64,000 bases of DNA from Siphonodentalium dalli (GCA_032622095.1 CP136063.1:146807379-146871378), one strand, 5' to 3'. Shown: positions 11,722 through 23,884, numbered from the stretch's first letter. The notes: generated by a model not told the origin, from the sequence alone. Made by a program: numbers and translations.

Positions 11722-11967
11722 TACTAAGTGTAAATATTTAGATTTATTTACAGACATAACTCTGCTCCCAATATTGTTACATGCCTCAATCCTCATAACC
11801 CTATGAACTACAATGTGACTTGATTCTATTCAGAATTCACTGGTAACCCAGACATAGACAGATTATTTGTCACTTTGACTTTGGCAGTGCACCAGGTAAA
11901 TCTGTTATTGAGCTAACTTGTGAACATAAATTATGAATTGAGAGATTATTCCATGGAGTTTGAGCAC

Positions 11968-12224
11968 CAAGCCTTGAAATAGGGTGTCTCATTTGCAGAA
12001 TGAGGTCCCCAGAGGGTGAATTTAGTGATGCTACCCTGCATGCATAGCAGGCTAGCATCACCAAATTCACCCTCTGGGAACCTCATTCTGCTGAGGTGTA
12101 AGCAGAATGAGGTCCCCCAGAGGGTGAATTTGGTGATGCTAGCCCGCTATGCGGGGTAGCATCACTAAATTCACCCTCTGGGGACCTCATTCTGCAAATG
12201 ACAGACACCCTATTTCAAGGCTTG
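11968..12224. mobile_element. hAT-like double-palindrome MITE with perfect 8-bp target duplication
   Basis: A 257-bp element flanked by TTGAGCAC at 11960-11967 and 12225-12232. The ends read CAAGCCTTGAAATAGGGTGT and the reverse. Inside are two successive hairpins, each with arms of the GCAGAATGAGGTCCCCAGAG type: one around the TGCATGCATAGCAGG centre and one around the CCCGCTATGCGGGG centre. The 8-bp duplication and CAAG ends point to the hAT superfamily. No coding capacity. Confidence 0.92.
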
Positions 12225-12232
12225 TTGAGCAC

Positions 12233-13248
12233 ATGATTCAATGAGTGGAATGATCGACATAATAATTTGAATTCATAATTTATTTTAATAGTATGGAAAT
12301 GATAGATTAAGATAGATTAAACAGATAATGGCCTAGACAGCTATCCAAATTCTGCAAACTCCTTTATTCAGTTTGCTGAATTGTTTTTATTTGACCCTCA
12401 GTATGTAAATTTCGTATCTCCGAAATTTTGAAATGGACACGAGATATCACAGAGAGTGCAGCGGAGTATGTCACCATCTCAATCCAAGGCCCCATTCATT
12501 TGATGGGTATTGCCTAACATAAACATTTAGTAGAGCTTTTCCAACAGAAGAAAGGAAATCTAAATCAAAATCTCAATTTTGTTAGCAAAATACAGTTACT
12601 TTTGTTGAGTATTATGGGAAATTCAATGGGCAGAGGGTTATGTAACAGGCTACAGTTCTTGAGCCTCTTCAAAATTGTTATAATATATTTTGTTGTAAGT
12701 GTCGATGTGGTCATAATTTTCTTCCGATATTAAACCAAACAGTGAGGGGCATGTGCAGCCTCTGATACCTCATCTGTGTTCAGTTCTGCTGCATCAGAGA
12801 ACGGCTGGAGCCTGTTCAGTTAAAATTATGGGAAAAAACTCTTAAGGTCAATATAATGTAGTGCAAAATAGGTGACAAGCAAAAAAAATTCTCAACAGCC
12901 TGATATGGTAAGATAAGGCTTTTCTAAATTTCACTTGCACAGCTGTTCTATAGTACATAAAACCTCAGAACACACATGCATATTAAATGAACGATTTGTA
13001 ATTGTAAATATGTATCCATGTGAAACTTTGAACTCTGGCAAAAATTGAGCACATGGTTTGATTTGAAACAGAAAGTTGATAGCTTTTATAAAAATATGCT
13101 GAAATAATTCAGTTTTTTATTAGTTCTAAACACTACCCCCACCTATTCAAGCTGAAATTAACTTATTTTATTGGTTCAGATTTCACATATTTCAGTTTTG
13201 ATCATTTTTCTTCTTGTCAGCTATTGTCAACACATCTAGTAGACCTTA
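12233..13248. other. No recognised feature
   Basis: AT-rich spacer; no repeat family, splice signal or coding stretch was recognised. Confidence 0.4.
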
Positions 13249-13317
13249 CAGTAATGCCATGAACAGTTACCCATAATTCTGCTGTCGTTAAGGAGTCGAT
13301 TATTTAGGGCGTAATGC
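13249..13317. mobile_element. Collapsed pogo-like palindromic MITE remnant
   Basis: Only the outermost left bases (CAGTAATGCC) and about 60 bp of the right arm (GTTACCCATAATTCTGCTGT, AAGGAGTCGATTATTTAGGG) remain. It belongs to the family complete at 56041-56252. Confidence 0.7.
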
Positions 13318-13680
13318 CACAGATAAATAGGTTACAGATAAATACCACTTATACCAGCTACAGATTGCAAAGTCTAAAAGTTTTCACTATTCAGAAGATT
13401 TCTGGATGCTATTTGCAGTGATGGGTACAGTTAAACTTTAGCATGCAAAATATGATACATGTATTATTAAACATGATGAAATTAAGTAATTAAACTCAGG
13501 TTTATTTTTGCAAAATACAGTAAAATAAAGTTATGAAAAAGTTCAATAACAAAATAAGCCTTGTCCTTGGACAATACACACTGATTACTTTGACAACACT
13601 CTTGGTGACGTCAGCTCTGTAATGAAAAAGGTCTTCACTATTGCTCTACCTAAACATTTTTAAATCACTAGTGTGTTTAT

Positions 13681-13946
13681 CACTTTCTTCACTAATACTC
13701 ATTGACGAGTAGTTCCCTTAGAAAATATTCAGATAATATGTTCAACAAACAACCATAGGCCCTGTGTTCAACTTATTATCTGAACATTTCACACCAATTA
13801 ATAGAAATTCATCGGCACTTTTATTTTATTTTATTTTCTGTTGTCGTCTTTTACTAACTGAACATCCCTCCAAAAGAATAATAGACCAACCCAATATATA
13901 TTTTTATAACTGATCTGAATAGGGGAATCCATTAAGTACAGAAAGG
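13681..13946. mobile_element. GTTCAGATAATAAGTT palindromic repeat, copy 1
   Basis: The left part is CTTTCTTCACTAATAC. The centre has inverted text ATATTCAGATAATATGTTC and GAACTTATTATCTGAACA-like sequence around 13730-13790. The right part ends AAGTACAGAAAGGGTTAA. The CCCTTTC/GAAAGGG ends beside TTAA suggest another TTAA-targeting nonautonomous family. Related copies lie near 14380, 28378, 38298, 47990 and 59560. Confidence 0.6.
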
Positions 13947-14379
13947 GTTAATTAAGTGCCAGACATGTGCTATTCATTATCCTGGATATCATCATTGTAT
14001 ATAGAATCTGAAAGGTTATGAAGAGCAGACAAATAATTCTGAATTATTTTTTTTTTTAAATACCAGGACATTTTGGCAAACTTTTTTATTTTTCTGCTTT
14101 ACAGATTTTTTTAACCTTGTTTTGGTAGGGTCGGTCGGGAAAAAAATAAAAATAAAAATGCTTGAATCATTTTTTTTTTTTTTTTGGACATTCGCTAAGG
14201 TGGTAAATGTGTCTTCATAATTCTCTATCAGTCACTTACAGAGAACAGGTTTCGGACGTATATCACAAAACTCAAATCCAGTACTACTATTATTTGAAAC
14301 ATAGCTCAGATTATTGAATAATATTGAAAAAATCTAGAAATAAATAGTTTGTTTTTGTTCAACATTTTAATTATTAAAT

Positions 14380-14590
14380 AAATGGACTCCCCCATTCAGT
14401 TATAATGTATACATTGAAAAAGTCCATTATTCATCTGGATGGATGTCATGGAAAAATAAGTAGCCAACAGATAATATATGTGCAGAAGGATTCCTATTAG
14501 TTGGGGGGAAATGTTCAGATAATAAGTTTAGAAAACGGTCTATGGCCATTTGTTGAACTTATTATCTGAACATTTCCTATAGAGAGGGTT
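14380..14590. mobile_element. GTTCAGATAATAAGTT palindromic repeat, copy 2
   Basis: It carries GGAAATGTTCAGATAATAAG and, about 60 bp later, the inverse CTTATTATCTGAACATTTCC. Upstream text TTCAGTTATAATGTATACATTG and AAGTCCATTATTCATC is shared with the copy near 48030. Confidence 0.6.
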
Positions 14591-16103
14591 TAAATACACA
14601 CATGGGAATGGTGAGATTAATGGTAGTGATAAACAGTGAATGTGTAACTTGAGCAAACCCACACTGAGCATACTCATTAGCTTGTCATTCCTATCTAAGA
14701 AACCTTGTGGACTGTTATTGGTCTTTGGTCATAAAGATCACCATAAATTCCCAGGAATACAAAATGTATTCTAAAGGCCATTTAAAGTTTTAAAGAGATG
14801 TCAAGATTCATAGAAAGCAGAGGCATATAAACTCAAGCTGACTTCTCAGTTTTTATCTTGGATGTAGTTAAAAGTAATTAAAGCCAGAGATATCTATTTA
14901 TTTTTATTTCCTTGTGGGGCCACAGAAAACAGGGTTGACTGATCGGTAAAGCAGTAAAATAAAAAAGTTTGGCCTTACAAAAGATCATTTCAGAATACTG
15001 CAAGCTATTGACTTTGGGGTGTGCAATAAACATTGAACAAAACATTGATTTGAACCCATTAAATGCTATAGCACTCATTTGTTGGTTGTAATTGTACCAT
15101 CCTGTTACAAATACATCATGCCATGATTATCACCAGTGCACACTAGTGTGGTTCATCTATACATACACAAATTACATCAAGTGAAAAAGTAGGAGATAAT
15201 TACATCATATTAGAACCTTAAAACAGTTTAGGGATAGGAAATAGAGCAAATTCCTCTAAATATAGCTGCACAATACTCTATATATACTATTATATAAGCA
15301 CTGCATTGAATGAGAGTCTTCCTTTGAAACAGAAACACAGAAGATAGTGGCAGGTTGTCCATGATGAGGTAGCATAGCACTGATGGGATGATTAGCAAAT
15401 CTCCTAGGTTCTGGTGAGGTAGATAGAGATTATCCCTGATTTCCAAATTCCAATCCTGAAAAAGATTAAGTGATACATTTGATTAGATTTATAACATGCA
15501 ACACATACAGAAGATAAAATGAGAGGCTGATCATGTCGGCAGAAGTTTAACCCATACCTTCAATCATACTGACTGAAAATAAGCAATCTAGGAATGCAAA
15601 AACGCCTGTACACATGTGGAGATAATTAGATAGGAACAATTAGGGTTTCCACATTAAGTTTGGATGTGTATAAATAAGATACTGATCAGATGAAGTATTG
15701 CTTTGAATAGCATGGGTTCATGAATAATTAGAGGTAGGGTTAATATTTTCAATAACAATCAATCGACACCAGAATCCATACAGGTTAAGAATGTGTTATG
15801 ATTAACCTGGATGTGAATAATGAGGGTGATCAGGGAAAAAATATTTTGTCACATATGATAGCATGTGTCTTCGCAATGGGTTAATATTTTTAAGCAAATC
15901 AATCAAATGACCCCACTATATAAGTCAGGGGTGTGCCATCATATACTGTGCCATGATATATAAACACAATTGGATGACAAATATTTGAGATAAAATCAAA
16001 TAGCATATATTTGTAGATGCATGGTTAGGTGGAAGGGGTTAATACTGCCTAAATATGAACTGATCAATACACAATAGTTCACAAAAAGCATGTCACCAGT
16101 TTT
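14591..16103. other. No recognised feature
   Basis: AT-rich spacer with scattered short unsupported frames. Parts near 15720-16040 loosely resemble the GGGTTAAT-containing bodies at 40370 and 50220. Confidence 0.35.
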
Positions 16104-16644
16104 AACAAGCAGTCGCAGACGGCGGTATCCCCCGCCGATTTGTGCCGTTGGGGAAGTGCATTCTCAATAATGTTTGCATTCTCAGTATGTGCTAAACAAG
16201 AGGTGGGATTTTGTCAAAAAGCATGGCTTGCGAACTCATTTTAGGTACTGACACTTGTGGAAATTAGCCATGTAACGTCGTCCATTTGCACCAAAAATAA
16301 TAAACAAAGTCCAATAACTCTGCTGAAAATTTCCGGCCAGACCTGGTTTGAGAACACATTCTAGATAATGGTCATGTGAACTCATATACCAAAAATCTTT
16401 GAAATCCGTTGAGATTTTGGGAAATGAGCCCTGTGACATCGTCTATTTGCTATTTGGTAAATTCGACAAAAATAATAAACGAAGTCCAATAACTCCGGTA
16501 AAAATATCCGGCCGTACCTGGCTTGCGAACTCATTCTAGGTAATGGTCAGGTGAACTCATACCAAAAATCTTTGAAATCCGTTAACATTTGTTAAAGTTA
16601 TGACTCTTACAAATTCGGGATGGACGTACAGATTTTCAATTTGG

Positions 16645-16645
<1 letters not shown>
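16104..16645 (+). mobile_element. Retroposon with AACAAG head and GGCGG...CCGCC hairpin, 3-prime truncated
   Basis: It begins AACAAG, then after 11 bases a small stem GGCGG-TATCCC-CCGCC at 16121-16136. Two related body modules of roughly 180 bp follow, each with AAAAATAATAAACRAAGTCC and ATCTTTGAAATCCGTT. The 3-prime end is replaced by the long G run at 16646. It has the same head architecture as 42464 and 47403 with a different hairpin sequence. Confidence 0.7.

Positions 16646-16686
<41 letters not shown>
16646..16686 (+). repeat. Uninterrupted run of 41 G
   Basis: Homopolymer of G as written in the window. It sits exactly between the truncated retroposon and the dispersed repeat at 16691. 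It could form G-quadruplexes. It could also be a sequencing or gap-filling artefact, since such runs are unstable and hard to read. Confidence 0.9.
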
Positions 16687-16687
<1 letters not shown>

Positions 16688-16690
16688 TAA

Positions 16691-17111
16691 TAACAAAATC
16701 CATGCAAGTAAAGGTGGATCTTTATAAACCTGGATAGAATCAGAGATTTGAAATGAAAAATATAACAAAAGCATAAAATTGGTGACCAGGGATAATACAT
16801 GTAATCCATTAAATGATGGGACTGTACCCAGTGTGTCACTTGAATTTGTCATAGATACAATGCTAATATTTCAAATGTTTTGATAAACAAATACCACAGC
16901 TGGCACACACAATTACAGTAAACCTTGCTGCTCAGTAGCAAAATGAGATCTAATTTATTTTGTTTATTTAATCTGAGAGACCAAGTGTATGATGATTGAT
17001 GGCCCAATTAAATTCTATATCACCCAGATAATGGATCATTTTCAATTAATCTCAAGATGCTTGTATTTACAATTAGATCAGATAAATTTTGATAGCATGT
17101 ATTTATGTAGC
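16691..17111. repeat. Dispersed repeat, partner of 5766-6178
   Basis: It matches 5766-6178 over its whole length with scattered substitutions and small indels. It ends at TTTATGTAGCTTAA, the insertion point of the 1000-bp element that follows. Confidence 0.9.
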
Positions 17112-17115
17112 TTAA

Positions 17116-18115
17116 CCCTTTGAACCCTGGCTCCCCACAAGGATCAACACCCTGACCCTGGGCTCCCAGGGGTATTTTCACTTATTGTAGACTGTGTTCA
17201 GGCCTATGGTGCTGTATTGTATGCATTCTCTTCTACCATATTGTTAACACCATTGGAAAGATTATTAAATTCTGAATTCAGCACATCACAATCTATTTCA
17301 ATATCTTAAATCCAGAAAAAGTTATAAAAAATTGAAACTTATTAAATTTATTATAGAAACTGCCAAAAAATGTTATGTATTAAACGTCACAATTAATCCC
17401 AACGTAAATACATGACGTCATATGGGCTTTAGCCAAAACAAACTCTGGGTGTTCTCTGAATACCCCACCAATAACTAAAATGCGCGGCATTGTGCGGTCT
17501 ATTGGCTTATGCCATCTTAAAGACAAGATTCTGAACTTTATTATTGTGTAAATCTATATAGCATGTACCTTTGCACAAAAAAATTATGATTTAATGAACT
17601 CAGAAGTTTGTTTAATCTTGAACAAAACTCGTATGACATGTGTTTACATCCGACAATTGTTAGCGCGAATTATATAATTTAGCGGGAATTTCTTCACACA
17701 CATTGGGAGTTAAATACCAAAAGAATACGTCACTAAAGTTTCTACCTATAAATATATATTTTTAGATCTCTTATGAGCCATATAAGGCAATATGACCTAA
17801 CGCGAAACGAGAGGTCATGAGAAGCAATATGGCGGTGCCGTAATTGCAGAAATGTGATGAAATGGAGACTGCATCCGGTTTTTAATCGGCTTATACTATG
17901 TTATGCCAAACACAACCTCGATAATTTTTGGGCAGCTAAAACAGTTATAATATGAATTTTATGCAACACTATTTTATTTTTCTGAACGTTAAGTATTTAT
18001 CGAAATATAAAAAATAAAGTGCAACACTGCGATGCCGACGGTAGAACGAGATTACGTCATACGTATATATGCAATTACGTTCTGGCCGGAATACCGGCCA
18101 GCCGGGTTCAAAGGG
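17116..18115. mobile_element. 1000-bp TTAA-flanked piggyBac-like element, no intact transposase
   Basis: Flanked by TTAA at 17112-17115 and 18116-18119. The ends are CCCTTTGAACCCTGGC and GCCGGGTTCAAAGGG. Comparison with 6162-6195 shows the unoccupied site. No long reading frame exists inside, so it is nonautonomous or a decayed deletion derivative. Several TGACGTCA or TTACGTCA-like sites lie inside. The superfamily call rests on TTAA plus CCC ends. Confidence 0.88.
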
Positions 18116-18286
18116 TTAAAGGATTGCACTAGTGTAATTTTTCTGTCATTATTTTTGTGATAGGCCGCCCGTAACTGAAGTTATGGAGATTCATGCAATT
18201 GAATATTACATTATGGATTATGCAGTCTGAATCATTAATCTCCCTTCATGTGACGTCACATGAGGGACTACTAGCAACACACAGTG

Positions 18287-19124
18287 TAGGGTCCTGCGAA
18301 TTGAAGATTTTGATCGAATCGAATATCGAATCGAATTGAAGAATTCGAATCGATTTGAAGAATTCGAATCGAATATCGAATCGAATTATACTTGTGTGTT
18401 GCATTCTCAATTAGGCATGTTTTGCCAAGGATTAGATGATGTTTGAAACGTTCTATGAACTTCCATGAAGTTCCATCATAACTTACAGTCCCAGATGCTT
18501 GCGATTTATACACCATGTTGTATTCGTCACACGTGTAAATTCTTGCACTGCCTGAGAAGCTTATCATGTTTAAAATAAACATGAATAACGGACGACTTAT
18601 TGTCAAGTGCCAAAGGAACGCTCCGAAACTGACAGTCAACTTCAAAAGAAAACTCCACCAACATGCACTTTTCGACCCCTGAAACACGTGAAGTTTACAT
18701 CATCACATACAAATAACGCGAAACCTGAGACAGTCGGCGGATAACTCTAGCAGTTGCTCAGTCTCATAGTTATTATAATTTACGTGCGTCGTCGGTCCAA
18801 CAGCGAATTCGGAGCTTTTGGCAACCATGTTCAAAACTAGAATTCAGACGTATTTAGTGGTCCTAATCTGGTGGCTAATTACTGGCCACAAATATATTTA
18901 ATAGCATGCGTACATTCGTGATGTACAATAAGAATTATAAAGCGCACATATTCATAATTTTAGGGAATTAAATGGCACAGAAACAGCTAAGATCGACGTA
19001 TGTACGTGTTCGTAAGCAGCTAATAATTTCATCCATATATATTCGAAATTTAGACTCGAATTCGAATCGAATTTGACTTTCGAATCGAATCTCGAATCGA
19101 ATATCGAATATTCGCAGGACCCTA
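18287..19124. mobile_element. hAT-like element with 8-bp target duplication ACACAGTG
   Basis: An 838-bp element with ends TAGGGTCCTGCGAAT and ATTCGCAGGACCCTA. The subterminal regions are full of GAATCGAATATTCGA-type repeats. The duplication ACACAGTG is perfect at 18279-18286 and 19125-19132. The end sequence, subterminal repeats and 8-bp duplication all fit hAT. Only a fragmentary coding stretch lies inside. Confidence 0.92.
18390..18687 (-). pseudogene. Short coding remnant inside the hAT element
   Basis: An open frame begins MFQGSKSACWWSFLLKLT at 18687 and runs into the subterminal repeats. The stretch ARIYTCDEYNMVYKS followed about 20 residues later by FIERFKHHL loosely resembles a BED finger, the usual N-terminal domain of hAT transposases. 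The second cysteine is not present and the DDE catalytic region is missing altogether. Its location inside a hAT element makes a decayed transposase start the likeliest reading, but this is inference. Confidence 0.25.
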
Positions 19125-19189
19125 ACACAGTGTCAAACCTGAAAGGTTGTCACAATTGGCTTTTATCAACTGATTGTTCATACTGAAAC

Positions 19190-19310
19190 GATACGCAAGT
19201 AATCGCATTGGATAGCAAGTGTCTACAGACAGATGTCTAGATGGACGGACGAATGGTTGATCCGGACATCATTATGTGTACCATACATTGTATGGGTACA
19301 CATAAAAATG
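19190..19310 (+). mobile_element. Retroposon tail, GTGTACC hairpin type
   Basis: AGTGTCTACAGACAGATG, GGACGGACGAATGG and TTGATCCGGACATCA are followed by the stem TGTGTACCATAC / GTATGGGTACACA and AAAAA. Only the 3-prime part is recognisable. Confidence 0.75.
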
Positions 19311-19739
19311 TGAGATATAACAACAGATGGACTGCCGTCCGGTGCATACCGCCTAGTGTGGGCATGCCTGTAACCTATGACTGATATACTCAAGACAGAT
19401 GGACCCAAAAATCAGCATCTTCAAAGATGAATAACTATAGAACAAAAAAAACGTAAACAAAACATTGAAGACGCCATTGAATGTCCTCACAGTGGTGAGC
19501 ATCCATACCAAATTTAATTGAGATCTGAGCATTAATGTTCAAGTTATGACTTGAACAGACATCAGATGGACCAAAAAGCCAACATTTCCAGATGAAATTC
19601 CAGTGTAATTTTCAGTAATAGTAGATTATTGTCACTTTTTTCATATTGGAGTAATCAATCATCAATTTGATTCCTAATGTGTCATTAAAATGTAACAAAA
19701 CACTTGATATGGTTTTCTTACAAAAAAAGTTGCTTTGTA

Positions 19740-20770
19740 TACATTTTTGGTGCCCACACCTAAACTCAGAGGGTGCCACTTAAAGTATTTTCAAACCACA
19801 TGTTTACATTTTAGATTCCTTGTATCGTGTGGATGTCTACCAAAATTTAAAGGAAATTGCTCAAACATGGCTTTATCAATTCTGATGCCCCTATAGCTCT
19901 CCACCCAACGGCAATGATCTGCCAACTTTAAACCACACCAATTATGGTTCTATCCCATGACCCAATCCCTGACATTGAAGGTGCCATTCTTGAAACCTTA
20001 AACCACGCCATTAATTCCTATTTCCATGGTGATTTCTATATCTATTAAATTTGGACGAAATTAGCAACAAATTAGTATTGTTTATTAATGTTATTGCCCT
20101 CCCATCCCTGGGTCCCCTCGGTGTCACTTGATCATCTTTATCCAAACTATTAGATTCCTTGTATCATGGAGATAGATAACTATATATAGAGCGACAACAA
20201 ATATTATTATCTACATGTATTTGGTGCCCCTCCCTGACTCGAAGGGCACAAATTTGGTGTCTTCAAACCAGTTGATTAGATTCATCGTATCATTGAGATG
20301 ATTATATATAAATTTGACGAAATTTGGAGGCAAAAATGCTTTTTATCAATAATTATTGGTGCCCCATCGCCACCCCTGACTCGGACGGCACCAAGTTGGC
20401 ATCTTTAAACCACAGGATTAGATTCATCGTATCATGGAGATAATTATATATAAATTTGATGCAACTCAGTGACAGAAATATTTTTAACGATTTTGGTGCC
20501 CCTCTCTCTCCCCTGAATTGAACGACAGCACTTTGGCATCTTTATACCACACCATTAGGCTCCTCATGGAGAATACTATATATAAATTTGGTGGAAATCG
20601 CCGACAAAAAATATTCGTATCAATTTTGGTGCCCCTATCATCCTACCCCTGACTCGAAAGGCAACACTTTGGCATCTTTATACCACACCATTAGATTCCT
20701 CATATGATGTACATGTAGATAATTATATATAAATTTTGTGGAAATTGGCAACAAAAGTGTATATTGTAAA
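19740..20770 (+). repeat. Degenerate tandem array of about 134-bp units
   Basis: Successive GGTGCCCC starts fall at about 20223, 20356, 20492 and 20626 (spacing 133-136). More degraded units reach back to about 19750. Each unit carries CCTGACTCGAAGGGC-like text, GGCATCTTTAAACCAC, TTAGATTCCTCATATCAT and ATTATATATAAATTTG. No coding content. Confidence 0.85.
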
Positions 20771-22560
20771 TAAAGTTATCCTATCCTATACACATACAAT
20801 ACATGTATAAGGAGCAGATACCGATCGCTAAGTTGTTTCTATCATTCATCATATCAAATATGAAATAGATATCTTGATCTATTAAAACTCAACTCACCAG
20901 TCGAAAAAAAAAAATAGGGTAATATTATTACATGACTGAACTGTCACTGTCACCACATGTTGGTGAGTTGGGTACCCAACTAAAGTGTTTTGGGAACCTG
21001 AATTGTGCATATTTGATAGCTTTCATGGTCCGCTGAGCTGCAATCATGATGACACAATAACTACATGTGTTCTCTTTGTAAAACATTTTCGGCATCATCA
21101 CCTTCATCAGTTTTATATTACATACATATATACATATATTTACAATATTTATTCCTCTTCTATGATAGCGATATGATAGCCGATATAATAGCCACGCTGC
21201 CTGAATCAATGTTGTCATATTAAAACCTAAAAACATATCGACTGCCATTTTTTATTTTCATATTCCATAAGTGATTCTGGAGATGGTCGGAAATATTAAA
21301 TCTGTAGAGTGCATGATTATATTATTCGTAACTTTTGGACTTAGCAGTGGCCAGAAGAATTGTAATACTATGGCAGATGTGTCCATGAATATATCACACA
21401 ATTTCATTCAAATTGTTAAATCCATGGTTTAACCTTATTGAATATCCAAAGGAGACTGTATCATTGATTGATTCTCTTTAATGCTTTGTTCTATAGAGGC
21501 AATAATCATACTATATGGGGAACATGGAATCATTAGATTATTAAACACTTTTGTCGAGCGTGAGTCAACCTGAATCATCGACACATGAACATGGGTCCAT
21601 TGTCTCCTAGCTTGACCAATCAGGGTACAAAGGAAATCAGTTTTGAATGATATTCCATGTTCCCAAAATATAGAGATACATTCTCGCTTCCAGATGACGA
21701 CTGGAAACATCTCTCTGTGACTGCCTAGATGTACTTTACTTAGTCGTGTTTTTGTTTTATAGTTTTGTTCTAATTTGTTAATTAAGTATGTAGATATTAA
21801 GTAATATTTATAAGCACTGGATTCAACATTGTTTTGGGTTGTGACCATGGTAAAAATTCAGCATGCTATAAGACCATAACCACATTGAAACCCATCACCT
21901 ATCTTTTTAAACTCTTACAACAAGAATCCAACAACACATTAGGGATATACCAAATGCTCACTAAAGCTAGCCAGTACACACATCTACCACTCACATCATG
22001 TCACATGTCTCAAACACTGACTCAGACATCGAGCACAATACTCGACGTCGGCGAAACAATATAAAACTGGATTTTCCAACTAAGGACCAAATATCCAGAG
22101 GGCATGAACGGGTCAGACACCTTATGGTGAATAATATTAATCACATTGAAACTGTTGTTCATTTCTTATATGAAATGGTAATTGATTACAACAACTTTTG
22201 GGACCTAAATTATCTAATATATTATATCTTGTGCGAAAGGTTCCAGGACTCTAGGACTGTATGACAACCTTTGGTGTCAAAGTTGATAAAACTTACATTT
22301 ATCACAAGTTATCTCTTCTCATGGGACAAGGAGGAAGGTTGTCCCACCATAATCGGAGACGACACATATAAGCTATCAGCTTGCTGTCGAATCCCCTCCA
22401 TATCATAACTTGTTATTATGTTGTAATTACTTGATGAATTATATGGATTACTGTTTACACCAAGGAGGAAGGTTGGAGTCCATCCAAAAAAAAATGAGCA
22501 ATTCCTAGTTATTTCTGTAATGTAATTATTGATAGGCAATTTACCGTGATGCTGTCAAAA
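20771..22560. other. Unassigned sequence with weak reading frames
   Basis: Open frames at 21435-21848 (minus, 137 codons) and 21998-22264 (plus, 88 codons, beginning MSHVSNTDSDIEHNTRRRR) lack splice signals, domain features or repeat assignment. I cannot tell whether either is real. Confidence 0.3.
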
Positions 22561-23159
22561 TAATAATTCCAATACACAGTATAATTGGATCTAGATTGAG
22601 TGGTAGATTTATCACCACCATGCCAAATATTCTGGGAAGTCATATTAGTCTGCACAAGTTATTGGGGAGTTTGTATTATCTCTCTGATATCTGGCCTCAG
22701 AATTCAGAAATCCTAGATCATTGTGACATCTTTATATTAAGTTCTATATAGTTTGTCTTATCTCTCAGATATCTGGCCTCATACTTCAGATATCATATAT
22801 CATTGCTGACATCTTTAAGTTCCACATAGTTGTTGGTTCTTTAGATTGCCTTAATAGACAATTGGTTGATTTCTTGCTATAATTGAATTCTCCGAATTTT
22901 ATCACCTTTCTGGTATGTTTATTCCAATCACTCACTGTTTGAATCTGTTGCTAAAGGAGGGATCCTTATATGCCATATTGAAGTAGTATTATTCCATTTA
23001 TCATATACACCAAAATCTATGCAGAAAGCTCACCGCCTTTAGCTTTATACATTTATCAGGCATTCTATTGTATTCACCAATAACAGGAGCCAGATCCAGG
23101 GTTCAATTTAATACATGAATATCACCATATCACTTATCACATTAAATTAATTTTAGCAT

Positions 23160-23284
23160 TATCTTATATATGGGAGTTGGAGCCTTGCATAAATAAGAGA
23201 ATGCTCTGGCTAACAAGGCCAAGGTAAATATTGTTAGGTCAACTTATTCTCTTATATATGCGAGGCTCCCTATGGGGGGGGGGG
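23160..23284. mobile_element. Degraded copy of the TATATGCGAG palindrome family, ending in a G run
   Basis: Contains AATAAGAGAATGCTCTGGCT, CAAGGCCAAGGTAAATATTG and TTATTCTCTTATATATGCG, then GGCTCCCTATGGG running into G. It is related to the elements at 8951, 55822 and 61981; the termini are lost. Confidence 0.6.
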
Positions 23285-23422
23285 TGTTTAATGGGGTGGG
23301 AGGTGGGTGTATGGGTCATAACTTCCAGAAACGTTCAGTTTTTGTAAGTGGTATTTTGCATAAATGACAACATTTTGGTAATCATACTGAATATTGAAGC
23401 ACTTTCCATGACGAAGTTCATA

Positions 23423-23540
23423 CAGTAATGCTCTAAGTAATCGACTTCTTAACCACAGCAGAATTATGGGTAACTTTTCAGGATTTAGTCGGAAATATGG
23501 CTTGTTGCCATTCATTGGAAAGCTCTCGGAAAGCTCTTAC
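23423..23540. mobile_element. Pogo-like palindromic MITE, left arm only
   Basis: Left arm CAGTAATGCTCTAAGTAATC through CATTCATTGGAAAGCTCT; the right arm is missing beyond the central loop. Confidence 0.8.
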
Positions 23541-23601
23541 CGACTGTGGTGTTCACTCTTGTGCATTGATCGGTAGAATCGGTACCGATTTTACCGTTCA
23601 T

Positions 23602-23884
23602 GACGCTCTAAACGTAATTACACTATCGGACTTACCGATTGCTTTCCGATTTAAAAAGCTTGTTTATCGGTAAATGGCAATCGGTACTGATTAGAGTTTT
23701 GAGATGACCCCCTTATAGAGTGTACATTAACAAATGTAATGAACATGTTTCAACACGCTCTAAACGTAATTACGCTATCCGACTTACCGATTCTTTTCCG
23801 ATTCAAAAGGCTTGTTTATCGGTAAATGGCAATCGGTACTGATTAAAGTTTTGAGATGACCCCTTATAGAGTGTACATTAACTA
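23602..23884 (+). repeat. Tandem duplication of a roughly 148-bp unit
   Basis: Two adjacent units each begin CGCTCTAAACGTAATTAC and contain CTTGTTTATCGGTAAATGGC and AGTTTTGAGATGACCCC, then TATAGAGTGTACATTAAC. They differ at scattered positions. Confidence 0.85.

Noticed and set aside
16607-16852. Proline-rich open frame on the minus strand
   Set aside because: The prolines come entirely from reading the 41-base G run as CCC codons.
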